DNA from: Fimbriimonadales bacterium
GTDB taxonomy: Bacteria; Armatimonadota; Fimbriimonadia; Fimbriimonadales; GBS-DC
Assembly (NCBI GenBank): GCA_026003075.1
Contig: BPGO01000004.1
Span: 62,001 to 126,000 of the forward strand
Direction: 5' to 3'
Length of the DNA: 64,000 nt
A program made the translations under genes and the position numbers. Shown piece after piece: positions 26,877 to 35,086 of this stretch. The notes beneath the pieces are model-generated. The model saw nothing but the letters and a program-made list of their open reading frames with translations, was not told where the DNA came from and searched no databases. Numbering within the stretch: position 1 is the stretch's first letter; each line of letters opens with the position of its first letter.

Positions 26877-27430
26877 CAGTGTTCCTCCTCCTGCATATAG
26901 GGCGCAAGGCGTAGGCGCAGCCATGCACGGGCGCGAGCCAAACGGCTCCGCACCGCCTCCAGCGTAATCCCTAACACCTCCGCCATCTCCTCATAGGACA
27001 TTTCTTCATACTCGCGCAGCAGAATAATCTCCCGATAGTCGGGTGGCATCTGCTGGATCAGCAGTCGCACCTTTTGCACCAGTTCCTGCTGCAGCAAGTG
27101 CTCTTCGGGCGACAGCCCCGGATCGGGCGGGTCCCAGCCCGTTGGCTCGCCGTCCTCGGTGAACTCCAGCGCCGCCAGTTCCACCTCGCGTTTGCGGATG
27201 CGGGCACGCTTTTCGAGATGGTCGTTCGCCAAGTTCACCGCGATCCGATAGAGCCAAGTGTACGGTTGCGCGTCGCCCCGAAAGCGTTCGAAAGCGCGAT
27301 AGGCGCGATAAAAGGTCTCCTGCGTTAGGTCAGCAGCGTCTTCTGGGTCGTTCACCATCCGCAAGAGCAAATTGTAGATTCGTCGCTCATAGGTCGCGAC
27401 GAGCGCCTCGAACTCAATCGTTTCGTCCAT
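26876..27430 (-). CDS. ECF sigma-70 factor (RpoE-like)
   Basis: 184 aa with region 2 (ERRIYNLLLRMVNDPEDAADLTQETFYRAYRAF) and region 4 (MPPDYREIILLREYEEMSYEEMAEVLGITLEAVRSRLARARAWLR). It directs RNA polymerase to a small set of promoters. No anti-sigma gene is adjacent. Being first in an operon with bamA and ompH is notable: it implies control of the outer-membrane assembly genes by this factor or the reverse. Start at the ATG MDETIEFEAL; a GTG 9 nt upstream would add MRW. Confidence 0.92.
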   Translation of the reverse strand: MDETIEFEALVATYERRIYNLLLRMVNDPEDAADLTQETFYRAYRAFERFRGDAQPYTWLYRIAVNLANDHLEKRARIRKREVELAALEFTEDGEPTGWDPPDPGLSPEEHLLQQELVQKVRLLIQQMPPDYREIILLREYEEMSYEEMAEVLGITLEAVRSRLARARAWLRLRLAPYMQEEEH

Positions 27431-27509
27431 CCATCGCACTCTCGCGTCCCCGCTCTGCCAATTTAGACTCGCCAGGGCGTCGGGCGTTTCGCCCTAAGTG
27501 TACCCAACG

Positions 27510-28040
27510 CTAAAACCAGCGTCGCATCTTGCGTGCAGTGATAATTTCTGTATTCATGCCCACCCAGTGGAGGCTTCCTGCATAGCGCCCGTGTTCCATC
27601 TTAATGCAGCGATCCATAATCACGGTCAGCCCCGCGCGCTCAGCGCGCTGCGCCGCTTCTAAGTTCACAATGCGCAGCTGGAACCAGACGCATCGAGCGC
27701 CTTTCGCGATCGCTTGTTCCACGATCGCTGGGCACTCGTGCGCAGGGCGGAATATATCCACGACATCAATCGGCTCGGGGATGCTCCGCACATCGGGATA
27801 GCACCGCTCGCCCAGAATTGCATCCGCGTTGGGATTCACAGGAATACATCGGTAGCCTTCCGACTGAAGATAGCTCATCACCATATGGCTCGCTTTATAG
27901 GAGTCGGTCGATGCGCCGACGATGGCGATGGTACGCGCCTCGCGCAGCACGCGCCGTATCACTTCGGGGTTCTGATACCGCGCCTGCAGTTCAGGAGGCA
28001 AAATCGTGTTCAGCCGAATGGTGCAAGCCAGCGTTTCCAT
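27510..28040 (-). CDS. CoA-binding domain protein (YccU family)
   Basis: 176 aa. Rossmann-like CoA-binding fold: REARTIAIVGASTDSYKASH, then GYRCIPVNPNADAILGERCYP and CVWFQLRIVNLEAAQRAERAGL, close to the YccU family (the succinyl-CoA-synthetase-like nucleotide fold). The role of the family is unknown. The Met at 28040 was chosen because TACTAT (a GGTACTAT box) lies 11 nt before it; a start 9 codons upstream is also open. It is monocistronic, with a convergent or distant neighbour on each side. Confidence 0.85.
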   Translation of the reverse strand: METLACTIRLNTILPPELQARYQNPEVIRRVLREARTIAIVGASTDSYKASHMVMSYLQSEGYRCIPVNPNADAILGERCYPDVRSIPEPIDVVDIFRPAHECPAIVEQAIAKGARCVWFQLRIVNLEAAQRAERAGLTVIMDRCIKMEHGRYAGSLHWVGMNTEIITARKMRRWF

Positions 28041-28051
28041 TTCGGATATCG

Positions 28052-28059
28052 ATAGTACC
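28052..28059 (-). promoter_or_regulatory. -10 box GGTACTAT before the CoA-binding protein
   Basis: Minus-strand GGTACTAT ends 11 nt before the ATG at 28040. It helps to select that start over the longer frame. Confidence 0.45.
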
Positions 28060-28134
28060 TGATTCAAGAGCGCAAATGCGACGGAAACACCCCGAGAACT
28101 CCCTTATGCGAAGTTCTTTGTGCCTCTCACAATC

Positions 28135-28142
28135 GGTACACT
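28135..28142 (+). promoter_or_regulatory. -10 box GGTACACT, leaderless spacing
   Basis: GGTACACT ends 6 nt before the ATG of the DUF3298 protein, and no Shine-Dalgarno sequence is present. Confidence 0.6.
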
Positions 28143-28148
28143 ATTTCC

Positions 28149-28847
28149 ATGCGACCAAGAATTTGTTTCGGACTTGCCGCGACGCTGATGCTGCTCGCCA
28201 GCGCACAACCACTGAAGGTGAACTACCACACCGAGCGCACTCGGCAGGGCGACTTCTATACTATCGATATCCGCATGCCCGTGTTTCCAAAAGAGAACCC
28301 CGTCGGGGCGCTTGCCAACCAAGAGGTGGAATCCATCGTTAAGCAGTTCAAGATTGAGTTCCTGAAGACGATGGCAGAAAACCGCAACAACAAATACCTC
28401 CGACGCATGCCCGAACCGTTCCTGCTACAGGTACGCCCCACGCTCTCTATTGCCCGTGCCGACTTGGTTAGTTTGTATCTGGAGATTTTCTGGTGGACAG
28501 GCGGCGCCCATCCGAACACTTTCTATCGCGTCGTCAATGTGGGCACGGTGAACGGCAAGCCGCGTGTGCTCCAGTTGCGCGATATGCTGGAGCCAGGCGT
28601 AACGCCAGAGACCGTGATGCAGCGCGTTGCACAACAAGTGGAAACCATCAAGCGCAAGCGCGACCCATCGCAAGCGCCATGGATGCCGCAAGAGGGTATC
28701 CCCCAACAGTATTGGAACCGTTTTATACTGACCCCGAACGCGGTTGTTTGGGTGCTTGAGCCGTACGCGGTGGGCGCTTATGCGGAGGGCAGTTTCTTCC
28801 CACGCTTGCGCTACGACGAACTACGGGGTTTGGTGCGGCGGCTCTAA
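28149..28847 (+). CDS. Exported DUF3298 (RsiV/PdaC-like C-terminal) protein
   Basis: 232 aa with signal peptide (MRPRICFGLAATLMLLASAQ). The body matches the DUF4163/DUF3298 family: FWWTGGAHPN as the hallmark segment, then RDMLEPGVTPE, and the closing YAVGAYAEGSFFPRLRYDEL. Members occur as periplasmic domains of anti-sigma factors and peptidoglycan deacetylases; here the domain stands alone. Function unknown. A stem of 11 bp follows 125 nt after the stop. Confidence 0.83.
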   Translation: MRPRICFGLAATLMLLASAQPLKVNYHTERTRQGDFYTIDIRMPVFPKENPVGALANQEVESIVKQFKIEFLKTMAENRNNKYLRRMPEPFLLQVRPTLSIARADLVSLYLEIFWWTGGAHPNTFYRVVNVGTVNGKPRVLQLRDMLEPGVTPETVMQRVAQQVETIKRKRDPSQAPWMPQEGIPQQYWNRFILTPNAVVWVLEPYAVGAYAEGSFFPRLRYDELRGLVRRL

Positions 28848-29243
28848 GGATCGAACGCAAAGGCGGACCCGTCCGACAGTTTATGGGTTCTGACTGCCTC
28901 GTCGTCTCACCCTGCTGGGGAGGCGGCTTAGAGTATCGGATCGGTTCAGGCTCAAACAAGCAGTATCAGGAAGAGGGAAGACCGCCTCCATAAGGTCTTC
29001 CCTCCACCACACAGCTTTGCTCCGAATGCTCAGCACATGCATCACCACCGATTCCAATTTCGCTTCATGTACAGCACATCCTGCAGCCTCCTGTCCAGCA
29101 GAGAACAAAAACATTCCTAAGTTCAAAAAAGACAACGAGAATCACAAGACGCAAACAACTTAAACCCTCAGGGGAACAAAGTGAGGGCTACTTAGGTACA
29201 ATATCCCTGTGGGAAAACCCATAACCCATACTTGGAGGGAACT
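28848..29243 (+). other. Intergenic region with hairpin and promoter
   Basis: A 396-nt gap between the DUF3298 gene and the zinc metalloprotease. It holds a perfect 11-bp hairpin (28973-29004, GAGGGAAGACC with a 10-nt loop), possibly a terminator, and at its 3' end a GGTACAAT box (29195-29202) with TTGGAGGG just before the next ATG. I see no gene or tRNA in it. Confidence 0.6.
29195..29202 (+). promoter_or_regulatory. -10 box GGTACAAT before the zinc metalloprotease
   Basis: GGTACAAT stands about 40 nt before the ATG at 29244; the leader contains TTGGAGGG as ribosome binding site. Confidence 0.55.
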
Positions 29244-32200
29244 ATGCTGAAGCAACGACGGTTCGTACTACTGTGGTTGTTGCTCTGTTTCGTGTCGCTG
29301 GGTGCGTACGCGCAGGAGAAAGTGCTGCTCCAGTACAAAGCCCAACCCGGGCAAACGATGCGCTACCGACTGTCTGGAACGCTGAGCGTTGAAGCCGCAG
29401 GCAACACTTTCAATCTGGAGATCAGTTCCGTTGTCGTACAGAAGATTTTGGAAGTGTCGCCCGAAGGCAACATCAAGCAGGAACAAACCACCGAATCCTA
29501 CGAAATGAGCTTCAACGGGCAGAAGGTGCCTACTCCCGATGAGGCACTGAGCGATAAGGTGATCACAGTTACTAAACCCAACGGGGAGCCTATAAGCCGC
29601 GAAAGTACCCGTGAAGAAGAGAGCGAGGAAGCCGACCAGAAACATCTGGGACAGACCCTCGCGGTGGTTTTCAGCGATAAGCCCGTGGGCACAGGCGACA
29701 AGTGGAGCTACACCTTTAAAGAGGACTCCAAACTCGGCACGGTGCCGGCTACGATTGAATACACCGTGCGTGGCTTTGAGACTTGGAAAGGCATTCGCGT
29801 TGCCCGCATTGCAAGCACCTACACAGCGGGCGGTGATAGCAAAGTCTCTGCCGAAAGCGAAATCCTCGTCGAAGTGCGTACTGGCGATACGGTGTACGCC
29901 ACCACCAAAATCACGGGTTTAAAATGGGGACAGGGCGAGGTTTCCGCCGCAGCCTCCGCGCAGTTGGAATATGAGCGCATTAGCGGTAGCCCGCTGCCCG
30001 AAGGTGTGAACGGCACACAACCCACTCCAAAGCAGGATGCGCAAACAGCGCAACAACAGCCTACCCAGCAGAAGGAGTCCGAGCAGAAACCGGCTGAGGG
30101 CGAAAAGAAAGAGGAGACCAAAAAAGAAGACGCCAAGAAGAAAGAAAAGACCATCGAAGAGGTCACCAAGGACTTCGAGAAGCTGGAAGGGCTGTTTACG
30201 CTCTATCGCAAGAAGGAAGCGGGCAAAGACACGATTTATATGGAAATCCGCCAAGACCAGCTGGAGAAGCTTTACTTCCTGCAAGCAACCGTGAGCGACG
30301 GGTTGCCCACCTTCTTCCTCGCAGCGGGGACGCCCATCAATGACATCCTGTTCAAATTCGTGCAGCGCGATGAGCAGATCCTGCTGGTCGTGCCGAATAT
30401 CGGTTTCCAAGCGGACCCGAACACCCCAATTGCCCGTTCCGTGCGGCGTTCGTTCGCGGATGCGTATCTTGAGGCGTTCAAAATCGAAGCCAAATCGGAC
30501 GAAGGCAAGCGGCTGCTGATCGATGTGAGCAACCTCTTCCGTTCCGACCTGATTCAGATTCAGCAGGCAGTAAACCTCGCGGCGGGCGGCAGCTATAGTA
30601 TCGACCGCGAGAAGACCGTGTATAACCAAGTGAAGGCGTTCCCCAATAACATCTTCATTCAAACCGCCTATCACTTTGCGGGCGGGCCGCAGCGCGGAGG
30701 CGGCTTGGCGGGTCTGTTGAGTGGCTTGGCAGGGAGCGCGAACCTCGCGGATCCCCGTAGTGTGCCCATCACGGTCAACTACAACCTGTGGGAGCTGCCC
30801 GTGAACAACGGTTATGTGCCGCGCTTCTACGACCCCCGCGTGGGCTACTTTATTACTTCCTACGAGGACTTCACGCGCGAGAAGGAAGACCAGACGCGCC
30901 GTTATATCTTGCGCTGGCACTTGGAAAAAGCCGACCCGAACGCCGAACTCTCGCCCCCCAAAGAGCCGATTGTGTTCTGGATTGACAACGCGGTGCCGTA
31001 TGAGTACCGCGACGCCATCCGCGAGGGCATTTTAGAGTGGAACAAGGCGTTCGAAAAGATCGGTATCAAGGACGCGATTGTGGTCAAGCAGATGCCCGAC
31101 GATGCCGACTGGGATCACGCGGATATGCGCTACAATGTCGTACGCTGGGTGACCTCGCCCAGTAATGGCTATGCCGTCGCGCTGTTCCGTGCCAACCCGA
31201 TTACGGGGCAGATTCTGAACGCCAGCATCACCATCGACGGCAATATGGCGCGCTTCACCCGGGTGCAGTTCATTCGCAACATCGACCCACTGGCGGCATT
31301 CCGTGAGGCGGAGGAGCGCGAAAAGAACTGCTGTGACCAACACAACTATAACTTACCCCAAGCTTGCACCTTTGCTCAGGACACCCTGCAACGCGCCTGG
31401 CAGGGCTTCGTGATGATGGAACTGCTGGCAGGCAGGCGCGGCGCCACCAAAATCACGGAAGAGCAGTTTGTGAAGGACTACATCAAGTCAGTCGTCATGC
31501 ACGAGATGGGGCACATTTTGGGGCTACGCCACAACTTTGTCGCCAGCCGCGAGAACACACTGGAGGAACTCAAGAACGGCGAACTGGTGCGCCAGCGTGG
31601 CACGGTCGCCAGTGTGATGGAGTACGACCCATTCAATCAGATGGCGCTTCACGCCCCGAACACCTATTACTGGAACCCCACCATCGGATCGTACGACTAC
31701 TGGGCAATAGAATATGGCTATCGTATCTTCCCCGATGCGAAAACACCTGAAGCGGAGCGCCCCCACTTACTGGAAATCGCGCGACGCAATACGGAACCAG
31801 GACTGGCGTATGAAACCGACGACTACGCCGATCGCTTCGACCCGTATGTGACGCGCTTCGACCTCGGCAAAGAGCCGCTGGATTATTGGGAACTGGTCAT
31901 TAAGGACACGCATGAGTTGTTGCAAGTACTGCCCTCGCGCGTGCCGGGTCCGGGAGAAAGCTACTATGACTTCACGCGCCTGTTCTTTGGAACTTTGTCG
32001 AGCTTCAGTCGTGCAGCGTTGCAACTAAGCCGTTTTGTGGGCGCGTTGCAGATTCGGCGCAACTTCGCCACTGACCCGAACGCGCAGCCGCCGTTGGAGC
32101 CTGTGAGCGCGGATAAGCAGCGCCGCGCCCTGCAGCTCCTGGCGACCTATATCTTCTCGGAAAGCGCGTTCAACATCCCGAAAGGGCTGTATCTGAATCT

Positions 32201-32729
32201 CGGCGTGAACCCGTATGAGAGCAGCGGTGCGATTCCGCCCGATGCACCTGTACGCGACTTCTTGAGCAACATTCAACGGCTCACGCTGGCGCGCCTAATG
32301 GCGCCCGACACCCTGCGCCGCGTCGCGAACAACGAGTTCAAAGCGGTCGACGAACGCAACGCCCTCACGATGGCGGAGCTCTTCGATACACTCCAAGGAG
32401 CCATCTGGTCGGAAGCGCAGTCCAATCGCGCTGTGCCAGCCCTGCGCCGCCAACTACAGCGTGCGCACCTGCAGACGCTCGTGGATATGATTACCAAGAA
32501 CACGGGCGCACCCGATGATGCAAGAATGCTCGCCCGCTACCACCTGCGACAACTGCGCGAACAACTTGCCAAGCAACTCCCGCGCGTGCAGGACACCTAC
32601 ACCCGCGCCCACTACAGCGAAGCCATCGAGACCATCGACAAGGCGTTGAACGCGCAGTATATGCTGGGCATGCCTGAAATCCGCGTGCCGTCGCTGGCAG
32701 ACCTGCTGGGCATCGGCGCACAGAAGTAG
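29244..32729 (+). CDS. Large exported zinc-dependent metalloprotease (DUF5117/DUF4953 family)
   Basis: 1161 aa. Signal peptide, an N-terminal beta-rich domain (residues ~20-250), a charged Lys/Glu/Gln-rich linker (~255-310), and then the family body, with IFIQTAYHFAGG and IVFWIDNAVPYEYRDAI. The gluzincin/metzincin zinc site is HEMGHILGLRHN (H753, E754, H757 and H763), the HExxHxxGxxH metzincin type. Related proteins carry DUF5117 and DUF4953 and are mostly of unknown substrate. The protein is presumably periplasmic or on the cell surface. A rho-independent terminator follows at once. Confidence 0.9.
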   Translation: MLKQRRFVLLWLLLCFVSLGAYAQEKVLLQYKAQPGQTMRYRLSGTLSVEAAGNTFNLEISSVVVQKILEVSPEGNIKQEQTTESYEMSFNGQKVPTPDEALSDKVITVTKPNGEPISRESTREEESEEADQKHLGQTLAVVFSDKPVGTGDKWSYTFKEDSKLGTVPATIEYTVRGFETWKGIRVARIASTYTAGGDSKVSAESEILVEVRTGDTVYATTKITGLKWGQGEVSAAASAQLEYERISGSPLPEGVNGTQPTPKQDAQTAQQQPTQQKESEQKPAEGEKKEETKKEDAKKKEKTIEEVTKDFEKLEGLFTLYRKKEAGKDTIYMEIRQDQLEKLYFLQATVSDGLPTFFLAAGTPINDILFKFVQRDEQILLVVPNIGFQADPNTPIARSVRRSFADAYLEAFKIEAKSDEGKRLLIDVSNLFRSDLIQIQQAVNLAAGGSYSIDREKTVYNQVKAFPNNIFIQTAYHFAGGPQRGGGLAGLLSGLAGSANLADPRSVPITVNYNLWELPVNNGYVPRFYDPRVGYFITSYEDFTREKEDQTRRYILRWHLEKADPNAELSPPKEPIVFWIDNAVPYEYRDAIREGILEWNKAFEKIGIKDAIVVKQMPDDADWDHADMRYNVVRWVTSPSNGYAVALFRANPITGQILNASITIDGNMARFTRVQFIRNIDPLAAFREAEEREKNCCDQHNYNLPQACTFAQDTLQRAWQGFVMMELLAGRRGATKITEEQFVKDYIKSVVMHEMGHILGLRHNFVASRENTLEELKNGELVRQRGTVASVMEYDPFNQMALHAPNTYYWNPTIGSYDYWAIEYGYRIFPDAKTPEAERPHLLEIARRNTEPGLAYETDDYADRFDPYVTRFDLGKEPLDYWELVIKDTHELLQVLPSRVPGPGESYYDFTRLFFGTLSSFSRAALQLSRFVGALQIRRNFATDPNAQPPLEPVSADKQRRALQLLATYIFSESAFNIPKGLYLNLGVNPYESSGAIPPDAPVRDFLSNIQRLTLARLMAPDTLRRVANNEFKAVDERNALTMAELFDTLQGAIWSEAQSNRAVPALRRQLQRAHLQTLVDMITKNTGAPDDARMLARYHLRQLREQLAKQLPRVQDTYTRAHYSEAIETIDKALNAQYMLGMPEIRVPSLADLLGIGAQK

Positions 32730-32737
32730 CAACACAG

Positions 32738-32765
32738 GCAGGGGAGAGAAGGCTCTCTCCCCTGC
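32738..32765 (+). terminator. Rho-independent terminator of the metalloprotease gene
   Basis: 12-bp perfect stem (GCAGGGGAGAGA / TCTCTCCCCTGC) with a 4-nt loop, followed by TTTCG. Confidence 0.75.
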
Positions 32766-32780
32766 TTTCGCAAGGTCTTG

Positions 32781-32960
32781 TCATTTCCCGCAATACCGAT
32801 ACAGGTTCGGGTCGCCAGAAGCCGCGTCTATCGGGTCTCTTTGCAGCCACCATGCCGTGCGCGGGCATGGTACAAGCCTGTCGCAGGAATGCACTCATAC
32901 CCATACGCCCCGTTCCAAGTGAACGGCTGCTGCATCGTGCCTGCACCACGAAAGCCGGTT
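32781..32960 (-). pseudogene. RHS-repeat protein C-terminal remnant
   Basis: Two overlapping reading frames on the minus strand together encode the typical end of an RHS core: FTWNGAYGYECIPATGLYH (like the family pattern ATGLYHxxARxYDP), then, after a frameshift, WWLQRDPIDAASGDPNLYRY followed by CG and a stop (like LQRDPIDxxxGxPNLYRY). Only the last ~60 codons survive; no full RHS gene is next to it. It is a decayed fragment, not a live gene. It lies inside a 931-nt gap otherwise without genes. Confidence 0.75.
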
Positions 32961-32974
32961 GTCCCTGTTCCTAA

Positions 32975-33105
32975 ACCCCCAATGTCTGCCAGCGACGGAA
33001 GTGTAACAGACAGTTTGCCACGAGGGCAGGTCGCGAGGCAGGTCGCGCCAGCGGATGCCGTTGACGAGGACATAGAGCATGGCGCGGTACAGGTCGTAGA
33101 GGCTG
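32975..33105 (-). pseudogene. IS5-type transposase N-terminal remnant
   Basis: On the minus strand the reading YRAMLYVLVNGIRWRDLPRD continues with LPSWQTV, matching the N-terminal domain of IS5/IS4-family transposases (pattern YVLxxGCxWRxLPxDxPxWQTV). A frameshift leads into FRRWQTLG, as expected next in that family. The rest of the transposase and its ends are gone. The repeat element described below begins just upstream of its start. Confidence 0.75.
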
Positions 33106-33132
33106 TTTCATGACAAAAAAACAATCCAACAA

Positions 33133-33345
33133 CCCCTACACAAAAGATGCTTCCAGCAGGAATCCCCACCCCCAAAACGAATACATCCCCCACGCCAGGG
33201 GGTGAGAACCCGACGGTGCAAGAACCAGCATTTCGGGAGCCGCGCTGCCTTGCCCAACTATTTTGAGGCGCGGGTGGCGCCAGCGGCGCGGCGTGTCGCT
33301 GTGCCGAGTTGAAGCGAATGCGCTTCCCAAGCAAACTGCTTGGGA
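33133..33345. repeat. Interspersed repeat, copy A
   Basis: Shares blocks with copy B near 53.2 kb (CCACCCCCAAAACGAATAC, GACGGTGCAAGAACCAGC and CCTTGCCCA) and with copy C near 34.7 kb (TTTTGAGGCG, GGGTGGCG, CAGCGGCGC, GAGCGATGG). It contains a 9-bp hairpin (TCCCAAGCA / TGCTTGGGA, 33325-33345). It has no ORF with family similarity. Confidence 0.75.
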
Positions 33346-33503
33346 GCGATGGGGCGGCAGCAGACGCAGTTCAGGGCAAGAGTGTCCTTGCCGTGCGAGA
33401 TTGCTCGGAAATTTGAAAAAAAGTGCGGGCAGTCAGCAGTTGTTAGCATCTTCTGGCTCTCTTTGCCCCCTTTTGAACTCAAAACGCCCGTTTGGCTCCC
33501 CCC

Positions 33504-33533
33504 TTGACAAAGCCCTACAGGATGGGCTATAAA
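33504..33533 (+). promoter_or_regulatory. Strong sigma-70-like promoter
   Basis: TTGACA (33504-33509), 18-nt spacer, TATAAA (33528-33533). It faces the 341-aa secreted protein gene and gives a leader of about 120 nt. A 22-codon ORF starting at an ATG near 33553 lies in this leader. Confidence 0.7.
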
Positions 33534-33660
33534 GAAAGGCGAACCTTTGACGATGGAGGCAACGGTGATGAAGGTGATGGGATTGACGAGTGGTGGAAAC
33601 GAGGGTGGAAACAATCGATGAGGAACCGAATGAGGCAGATAATGACGGAGGTGAGAAATC

Positions 33661-34686
33661 ATGCGAACCCTGGGACGCATTATGGGAGTTGGCGTATTGA
33701 TAAGCCTGATCACCGCCGTTAGCGATGCAGCACCCTTTGTCGGGGGCTTGAACTTCTCCCAGATTCAAGCGGCTCTTGTCATCGCAGAGATGAAACAGCA
33801 CGACCAGCAGTTCTTCAAGCAGTTCACTTTACATGTCACGATGCCGGCTGAAACACCTCGCGACTACGATTGGAGCCAGCCTGTCCTCAATCACTACGCA
33901 CTCAGCAAGTACCAGGCGACTGTGAAGGGGCAAACCTGCGTTTGGATGGACGAACTGCTGGACTACGCATGGTTAGACCCAGAGGTGATTGCGCAATACA
34001 CCACGCCCAAAGAGGATGGCAGCATCCCTTCCCTTTATCTGAGCGACAGGATGTACGCTCTGAAGACGCCCACCTTCTATGCCGAGCGCCTCCACCAGGT
34101 ACTCCTCTATTTCAACCCAGAGGGGCGCATTCAGGAGCGCAAGTTTCACAGCCACCAGTTGTCGCTCTATCGTGCCGACCTGACAGGCAGACGCGGTTAT
34201 GTGCCGTTTAAGTTAGAAGACCTTGTGCTTTTTTGCTCGGGGCGCGGTTTTAGCTATGCCGAGTTAAGCCCGATTTCTCTGCAGAAGCGCGAGGACGGTC
34301 TGTGGGAGCTGCGTGCCAAGGGCTACTATCCGAACTATCCCTTTTTCCCCGATCGCTTATCCGATAAGAACGAGTGGCTGTATGCGGAGTGGCGTTTGAT
34401 TATTGAGCCATCTACCTATTTAGTGCGTGAAGCTTACTGGGCAGGGAAGCTGATGATGCGCACGGAAGGAACACGGGGCGCCCGTTTGCCGATAGCAGCG
34501 GTCGGCTACCGTGCTTTTGACCTGTTTCGCGTGACTATCTACTTTGATCGGGTAGATCTGGCATTTCAAGAGCAGTGGTATCAGGAAGTGGTGCGTCGGC
34601 TTCATTTAGAAGATGTGGAGCAGGCTTATGTGGAAGACTATCGCTTCACTGAGGATGCCTCCATCACTTACACTTACAGGAAGTAG
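33661..34686 (+). CDS. Secreted protein of unknown function
   Basis: 341 aa with a signal peptide (MRTLGRIMGVGVLISLITAV, cut near DAAP). The body is rich in Tyr, Trp and acidic residues and has no family I can name; it might resemble DUF1571/outer-membrane lipoprotein-sorting proteins (a beta-barrel receptor for lipids), because of patterns such as EWRLIIEPSTYLVREAYW and VTIYFDRVDL. A GGAGGTGA lies 7 nt before the ATG. It is driven by the consensus promoter upstream and flanked by copies of the repeat on both sides. Product and role unknown. Confidence 0.6.
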   Translation: MRTLGRIMGVGVLISLITAVSDAAPFVGGLNFSQIQAALVIAEMKQHDQQFFKQFTLHVTMPAETPRDYDWSQPVLNHYALSKYQATVKGQTCVWMDELLDYAWLDPEVIAQYTTPKEDGSIPSLYLSDRMYALKTPTFYAERLHQVLLYFNPEGRIQERKFHSHQLSLYRADLTGRRGYVPFKLEDLVLFCSGRGFSYAELSPISLQKREDGLWELRAKGYYPNYPFFPDRLSDKNEWLYAEWRLIIEPSTYLVREAYWAGKLMMRTEGTRGARLPIAAVGYRAFDLFRVTIYFDRVDLAFQEQWYQEVVRRLHLEDVEQAYVEDYRFTEDASITYTYRK

Positions 34687-34724
34687 CCTGGGGCTGGGGG
34701 GAATCCAGATGAAAACGCCGTACT

Positions 34725-34803
34725 ACCTTGCCCAACCATTTTGAGGCGTGGGTGGCGTCAGCGGCGCTGCCACAAGCAGAGCTGAACTGAGAGGAGCGAT
34801 GGC
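34725..34803. repeat. Interspersed repeat, copy C (partial)
   Basis: Same order of blocks as copy A: CCTTGCCCAACCATTTTGAG, then GGGTGGCG, CAGCGGCGC and GAGCGATGG. It is in the same orientation as copy A and 1.45 kb away, so together they flank the 341-aa gene as direct repeats. Confidence 0.7.
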
Positions 34804-34826
34804 TCTTTGCAGCCAGTGGCGCGTCC

Positions 34827-35043
34827 CGACGACTGGAGCAGGTGGTGGATCGGTATGGACAAACGGTGCAGCTGGTCTACACAGGCGGGCAGCTGACCAC
34901 TGCACGCGGAGGCGTTGCAGGTGGTGCAAGCCGTGCGTGCCCGACACGACGGCGCAAAACGCAACCCGTTCAACGAACCTGAATGCGGCAGCTACTACGC
35001 ACGTGCTATGGCGGCGTGGTCGCTACTGGAGGGTGAACCGCTT
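34827..35043 (+). pseudogene. Fused remnants: YD-repeat piece and GH116 C-terminus
   Basis: The first part (34827-34896) reads RRLEQVVDRYGQTVQLVYTG, a YD/RHS-type repeat piece. The second part (34897-35043, another frame) reads [20 protein letters not shown], then [18 protein letters not shown] and a stop. The [17 protein letters not shown] segment is the hallmark C-terminal motif of GH116 beta-glucosidases (glucosylceramidase/DUF608). Only the terminal ~48 codons exist, so this is a decayed fragment abutting another. The stretch 34687-35086 has no intact gene. Confidence 0.7.
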
Positions 35044-35086
35044 TGAGGCGTTTCACCCTTGCCCAGGAATCGCGTTCGCGCGAGCG

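Noticed and set aside
28848-29243. Possible tRNA or riboswitch in the 396-nt gap
   Set aside because: No cloverleaf or known aptamer pattern could be drawn; only a simple hairpin and a promoter were found.
32828-33334. A 168-codon frame covering the RHS/transposase/repeat area
   Set aside because: It joins pieces from three unrelated sequences in a mixed frame; the recognisable parts are in different frames, so it is not one gene.
33258-33713. A 151-codon frame on the minus strand over the repeat and promoter
   Set aside because: No SD, no family, and it is transcribed against the strong promoter; typical of a repeat-derived chance frame.
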